Shown here: piece after piece, positions 60,372-64,000 of the stretch
Layout: each line of letters opens with the position of its first letter
How positions within the stretch are numbered: the stretch's first letter is position 1
Source: Streptomyces sp. BHT-5-2
GTDB taxonomy: Bacteria > Actinomycetota > Actinomycetes > Streptomycetales > Streptomycetaceae
Reading direction: 5' to 3'
Length of the DNA stretch: 64,000 nt
NCBI RefSeq assembly: GCF_019774615.1
Contig: NZ_CP081496.1
Coordinates: 3,410,001-3,474,000 of the forward strand
Program-made: the position numbers and the translations under genes
The notes under the pieces: model-generated
Database searches by the model: none
What the model was told of the DNA's origin: nothing
What the model saw: only the letters and a program-made list of their open reading frames with translations

Positions 60372-61459
60372 CGGCCTCCGCCACGGAGCGCCCTGCGGCC
60401 GTGCGCATCCGCCCCGCCGGCTACGCGCTCGCGCGCAAGGGGCGCGGCTCCTTTCTCGTCCACCGGCGTGCGGCGGTTGTCGCGGTCGCGCTGGCGCTGC
60501 TGACGTCGGCCGTGTGCGTCGCCTACCTCTGCCTCGGCGAGACCGATGTCGCGCCGGGCGAGGTCCTGAACATTCTGGCGGGGCAGCCGTCCTGGGCCGA
60601 ACTCGTGGTGAGTGACCTGCGGCTGCCGCGGATGGTGCTGGGGTTGCTGGTCGGGGTGGCCTTCGGGGTGGGCGGTGCGCTGATCCAGACCGTGGCCCGC
60701 AATCCGCTCGCCAGCCCCGACATCATCGGGGTGTCCCAGGGCGCGAGTGCCCTGACCATCGGCGCGCTCACGTTCGGCGTCTCGTCGTTCGGCGTCCTGC
60801 CGTATGTGTCGGTCGCGGGCGGTGTGCTCGCCGCCGCGCTCGTCTACCTCTTCGCCTGGCGCGGCGGGCTGCACGCCGGGCGGTTCGTCCTCATCGGCAT
60901 CGGCATCGCCATCGCGCTGCGGTCGATCGTCCACCTGTTCATCACCAAGGGCGACTACCTGCTGGCCCAGCAGGCACAGGTATGGCTGACCGGTTCGCTC
61001 AACGGGCGGGGCTGGGACGAAGCCGCCCCGCTCGGCTGGACCCTGCTCGCCATGCTGCCCTGTGTGATCTGGGCGGCACGCGCACAGCGCAATGTGACGC
61101 TCGACGACGACACCGCCACCGCGCTGGGCGTACCGCTCCAGCGGACCCGGTTCGGGCTGGCGCTGTTGGGTGTGTTCCTCGCGTCGATCGCGACCGGCGC
61201 GGCCGGGCCCGTGGACTTCGTGGCGCTGCTCGCCCCGCAGATCGCCCGCCGCCTGACGCGCACGGCGCAGATCCCCCTGCTGTGCTCGGCCCTGCTCGGC
61301 GCGTTCATCGTGGTGGCCGCCGACCTGCCGGCGCGTCTGCTGTTCGCGCCGGTGGAACTGCCCGTGGGCGTACTGACCGCGGCCATCGGCGCCCCGTATC
61401 TGATCTGGCTCATCGTGAAAGACCGCAGCACCCGCAGCCGAACTGGAGGAAGAGCGTGA
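60368..61459 (+). CDS. FecCD-family siderophore ABC permease 2
   Basis: 363 residues from ATG 60368 (ATGA overlap). Second FecCD permease with [40 protein letters not shown], and [20 protein letters not shown]. An N-terminal extension of about 35 residues ([20 protein letters not shown]) is basic and cytoplasmic. Pairs with permease 1 as a heterodimer. The stop overlaps the ATPase start (GTGA). Confidence 0.93.
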   Translation: MTASATERPAAVRIRPAGYALARKGRGSFLVHRRAAVVAVALALLTSAVCVAYLCLGETDVAPGEVLNILAGQPSWAELVVSDLRLPRMVLGLLVGVAFGVGGALIQTVARNPLASPDIIGVSQGASALTIGALTFGVSSFGVLPYVSVAGGVLAAALVYLFAWRGGLHAGRFVLIGIGIAIALRSIVHLFITKGDYLLAQQAQVWLTGSLNGRGWDEAAPLGWTLLAMLPCVIWAARAQRNVTLDDDTATALGVPLQRTRFGLALLGVFLASIATGAAGPVDFVALLAPQIARRLTRTAQIPLLCSALLGAFIVVAADLPARLLFAPVELPVGVLTAAIGAPYLIWLIVKDRSTRSRTGGRA

Positions 61460-62322
61460 CCGAAAGCAGGCTCACAGCCCGCGGCCTGACCCTGGCCTAC
61501 GAGGAGCGCACGGTCGTCGAGGACCTCGATCTGGATGTCCCACACGGTCAGGTCACCGTCATCGTCGGCCCCAACGCCTGTGGCAAGTCCACACTCCTGC
61601 GCGCGCTCGGACGGCTGCTCAAGCCCAAGCACGGGTCGGTGCTGCTGGACGGCAAGGACTTGGACCGCATACCCACCCGTACGATCGCGCAGTCCATCGG
61701 ACTGCTGCCGCAGACACCGGTGGCGCCGGAGGCGATCACGGTCGCCGATCTGGTCTCCCGCGGACGCCAGCCGCATCAGCGGTGGTGGCAGCAGTGGTCG
61801 GAGGAGGACGAGCGCGCGGTCACCGGCGCCATGGAGCGTACGGACGTGACGCAGCTCGCCGAGCGGGCGGTGGACGAGTTGTCGGGCGGTCAGCGGCAGC
61901 GGGCATGGATCGCGATGGCGCTCGCCCAGGAGACCGACCTGCTGCTGCTCGACGAGCCGACGACGTATCTGGACATCTCGCACCAAGTCGAGGTGTTGGA
62001 CCTGGTACGACAGCTCAACCACGAGCGCGGCCGGACCGTCGTCGCGGTACTGCACGACCTCAACCAGGCGGCGCGGTACGCGGATCATCTGGTGGCGATG
62101 AAGGCGGGGCGCATCGTCGCACAAGGCCGTCCCTCACAGGTCGTCACCGCGGACCTGGTGCGGGACGTCTTCGGCCTCGACTCGGTCGTCGTGCCCGACC
62201 CGGTGACCGGCAGCCCGCTGATCGTTCCCGCCAGGCCCTGGCAGGCGGAAGGCGGCGACGCGGATCCCGCAACGGCGGACACTCCGGTCGCGGTAGGCGC
62301 GTCCGCCGCGGATTCAGGGTGA
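61456..62322 (+). CDS. Siderophore ABC transporter ATPase
   Basis: 288 residues from GTG 61456, after GGAGGA. All ABC motifs: Walker [21 protein letters not shown] (GxxxCGKST, with Cys where Gly is common), signature [20 protein letters not shown], Walker [21 protein letters not shown], switch His in [20 protein letters not shown]. FepC/FecE class, energises ferric-siderophore import. The C-terminal 35 residues are Ala/Asp-rich. A terminator overlaps the stop codon. Confidence 0.95.
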   Translation: MTESRLTARGLTLAYEERTVVEDLDLDVPHGQVTVIVGPNACGKSTLLRALGRLLKPKHGSVLLDGKDLDRIPTRTIAQSIGLLPQTPVAPEAITVADLVSRGRQPHQRWWQQWSEEDERAVTGAMERTDVTQLAERAVDELSGGQRQRAWIAMALAQETDLLLLDEPTTYLDISHQVEVLDLVRQLNHERGRTVVAVLHDLNQAARYADHLVAMKAGRIVAQGRPSQVVTADLVRDVFGLDSVVVPDPVTGSPLIVPARPWQAEGGDADPATADTPVAVGASAADSG

Positions 62323-62347
62323 CTCCGGCCCTCGGCGGAGTCACCCT
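62316..62347. terminator. 12-bp hairpin overlapping the ATPase stop codon
   Basis: AGGGTGACTCCG (62316-62327) pairs with 62336-62347 around an 8-base loop. It separates the importer genes from the binding-protein gene, which has its own iron box. Confidence 0.75.
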
Positions 62348-62451
62348 CAATCCGTATCCATGAACTCCACGTCTGGCCGGGCCTATTGGCGTTCCCTGCC
62401 GGACGCGGAGACCAACTTGCGATCCGGGATGAACTTGTCCACCACCCCACG

Positions 62452-62470
62452 CAAGGTTAGCTTTACCTAA
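62452..62470. promoter_or_regulatory. Iron box ahead of the siderophore-binding lipoprotein gene
   Basis: CAAGGTTAGCTTTACCTAA matches the 19-base consensus TTAGGTTAGGCTAACCTAA at most positions, including AGGTTAG and ACCTAA. It is 46 bases before the start codon, giving the binding protein separate iron control. Confidence 0.78.
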
Positions 62471-62516
62471 GTTCACACCCGCTTCGCTCTCATCCTCGTA
62501 CCGGAAAGGCTCCCAG

Positions 62517-63473
62517 ATGTCCCGCTCCTTCACTCGCCGCGCCGCAGCCGTCGCTGCCGTCGCCGCGCTCGCCGTCACTGCCACCGCCTGCGGGGGTGGC
62601 AAGGACGACGCCAGGACGGAGCCCAAGGGAGGCAAGCACACCGTCAAGACGGCCATGGGCAACGTCGAGGTGTACAACCACCCCAAGCGCGTGGTGGTCC
62701 TGGACACCGACGCCCTCGACTCGGCCATCACCCTCGGCGTCAAGCCGGTCGGCGCGGTCCAGGCGGAGGCCGGTGCACCGCTGTCCACATACCTGCCCAA
62801 GGACAAGCTGGCGGGCATCAAGAAGGTCGGTCTCATAGCCGAGCCCAACCTCGAGGCGATCTACGGCCTGAAGCCGGACCTGATCCTGAGCAGCAAGGCG
62901 CGCGACGAGAAGAGCTACCGGGAGCTCTCGAAGATCGCCCCGACCGTCTTCACCAACACCACCGGACCCGCCTGGCGCGAGAACTTCGAGCTGCACGCCG
63001 ACGCGTTGGGCAAGAAGGACCAGGTCAAGAACATCGTCGCGGACTACGAGAAGCATGTCGCGAAGGTGACCGAGGCGCTCGGCGGCCCCGAGAAGGCCAA
63101 GAACACCAAGGTCGGCTTCGTCCGGTTCGTAGAGGGTGCGGACACCCGCCTCTACAAGAACGACACGTTCGTCGGCAGCATCTTCAAGGACCTGAAGGTC
63201 GGCCGCCCGGCCAACGTGGACGGCAACGGCTTCTCCCTGGACATCAGCCCGGAGAAGACCGACGAGGCCAATGCCGATGTCATCTTCCACTCGACCTACG
63301 GCGACCCGGACAAGGCCAAGGAGACCGCCACCACCGGCGGGAGCATGTGGAAGAAGCTGGACGCGGTGAAGAACAACAAGGTCTACGCGGTCAACGACAG
63401 CCTGTGGATGCTCGGCATCGGCTACACCGGCGCCGACAAGGTCCTCGACGAGATGGCGCAGAAGCTCCGCTGA
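62517..63473 (+). CDS. Iron-siderophore ABC substrate-binding lipoprotein
   Basis: 318 residues from ATG 62517, after GGAAAGG. Lipoprotein signal peptide with lipobox VTATACGGG (Cys near 25). Class III binding-protein fold: HPKRVVVLDTDALDSAITLG, KKVGLIAEPNLEAIYGLKPD, LILSSKARDEKSYRELSKIA, and a closing NDSLWMLGIGYTGADKVLDE. FecB/FhuD-like. The gene lies downstream of the permease-ATPase operon with its own iron box. It binds a ferric siderophore; which one is not determinable here, and no siderophore synthesis gene adjoins it. Confidence 0.93.
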   Translation: MSRSFTRRAAAVAAVAALAVTATACGGGKDDARTEPKGGKHTVKTAMGNVEVYNHPKRVVVLDTDALDSAITLGVKPVGAVQAEAGAPLSTYLPKDKLAGIKKVGLIAEPNLEAIYGLKPDLILSSKARDEKSYRELSKIAPTVFTNTTGPAWRENFELHADALGKKDQVKNIVADYEKHVAKVTEALGGPEKAKNTKVGFVRFVEGADTRLYKNDTFVGSIFKDLKVGRPANVDGNGFSLDISPEKTDEANADVIFHSTYGDPDKAKETATTGGSMWKKLDAVKNNKVYAVNDSLWMLGIGYTGADKVLDEMAQKLR

Positions 63474-63523
63474 CGGCCCGGCGACCGGCCATCGGCCATC
63501 GCGGCCATACCACCGCACCACAA

Positions 63524-63564
63524 CGCCGGCGGCCCGACACGCACTTCGTGTCGGGCCGCCGGCG
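63524..63564. terminator. 17-bp perfect hairpin between convergent genes
   Basis: CGCCGGCGGCCCGACAC (63524-63540), loop GCACTTC, and the exact inverse at 63548-63564. It lies between the rightward lipoprotein gene and the leftward glutamine-synthetase-like gene and can serve both. Confidence 0.85.
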
Positions 63565-63588
63565 TCTGTGCGCGGTCCGGTGCGGCGC

Positions 63589-64000
63589 CTACAGCCGCTC
63601 GAAACCGCGGACCCGTTCCCAGTCGGTCACCGCCGACTCGAAGGCGGCCAGCTCCGTGCGGGCGGCCTGGGCGTAGTGGGCGACCACCGATGCGCCGAAG
63701 ACCTTGGCGGCGATCTCGCTGTTCTCCCAGCGGTGCAGCGCCTCGGTGAGAGTGCTGGGCAGCCGCGGCACCGACGGGTCGTCCAGGGCGTTGGCGGCGT
63801 GCGGTTCCGGCAGCGGGAGACGGTTCTCGATGCCGTACAGACCGGCGGCCACCGCGGCGGCGGTGGCGAGATACGGGTTGGCGTCGCCGCCGGGCACCCG
63901 GTGCTCGATGCGCATCGAGTGCCCCGAGCCGACGACGCGGACCGGGCAGGTGCGGTTGTCCCGGCCCCAGGTGATGCCGGTCGGCGCGAAGCCGCCCGGC
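63589..64000 (-). CDS. Glutamine-synthetase-family protein, C-terminal part
   Basis: About 137 codons run in from the right edge; the N-terminal part is outside. Visible: a GITWGRDNRTCPVRVVG-like start, RIEHRVPGGDANPYLATAAA (the conserved substrate/ammonia-site region, RxxRxPGxDANPYL), and a helical tail with ALHRWENSEIAAKVFGASVV. This is the GlnA superfamily; in Streptomyces the R(I)EHR(V)PG variant suggests a gamma-glutamylpolyamine synthetase-like paralogue (GlnA3/GlnA4 group) rather than GlnA itself, though this cannot be settled from the C-terminus. Confidence 0.88.
   Translation of the reverse strand, partial: PGGFAPTGITWGRDNRTCPVRVVGSGHSMRIEHRVPGGDANPYLATAAAVAAGLYGIENRLPLPEPHAANALDDPSVPRLPSTLTEALHRWENSEIAAKVFGASVVAHYAQAARTELAAFESAVTDWERVRGFERL

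Overview
The window is high-GC actinobacterial DNA. Gene style, iron-box sequences, PKS/NRPS genes, Lsr2, effector-associated caspase genes and many small secreted proteins all point to Streptomyces or a close relative such as Kitasatospora. No rRNA, tRNA or CRISPR array was seen. The middle of the window (about 13.5-51.7 kb) reads like an accessory island: intact specialised genes sit among broken transposases (ISL3, IS5, IS630, IS701, Tn3, a serine resolvase), frameshifted small genes and one complete transposon.

Layout. 0-3.6 kb: a partial OFA-type MFS carrier, divergent from a DUF485 + sodium:solute symporter pair (probably acetate/monocarboxylate uptake). 4.0-13.5 kb: a small polyketide locus made of an O-methyltransferase with an unexplained N-terminal half, a single-chain AMP-ligase-ACP-KS-AT-ACP-TE synthase (AT motif predicts methylmalonyl-CoA) and an acyl-CoA-oxidase-like enzyme whose usual catalytic Glu appears to be Gly. 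13.5-25.8 kb: IS debris, a ricin-lectin/aerolysin-like secreted protein, a caspase + EACC1 conflict pair, a methyltransferase and hypotheticals. 25,795-30,791: a complete cargo-free Tn7-like transposon (TnsA, TnsB, TnsC, TniQ) whose ends and 5-bp target duplication can be read directly.

31.3-37.5 kb: a second pore-former-like secreted protein, a secreted NucA/NucB-type nuclease, then a set ending in a cytochrome P450 followed, 1 nt after its stop codon, by a 23-codon ORF with a near-perfect Shine-Dalgarno and a C-terminus with two Trp flanking Pro-Pro. This is the best candidate for an undescribed system: a P450-crosslinked RiPP. 39.8-47.9 kb: an NRPS locus (A-T-E-C-A-T, MbtH, formyltransferase) with no thioesterase; the second A domain reads as proline-activating. 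48-51.7 kb: resolvase remnant, Lsr2, small proteins, and a terpene synthase gene truncated at a Tn3-transposase fragment.

51.8-58.5 kb: redox and regulatory genes (TetR, alpha/beta hydrolase, two aldo/keto reductases, an NAD(P)-binding reductase, an XRE regulator, an FMN reductase). 59.3-63.5 kb: an iron-siderophore ABC importer (two FecCD permeases, ATPase, lipoprotein binding protein), each transcription start region carrying a DmdR/IdeR-like iron box. The right edge holds the C-terminal part of a glutamine-synthetase-family protein.

All annotation is by reading. Family names rest on motifs I can see; boundaries of decayed genes are approximate.
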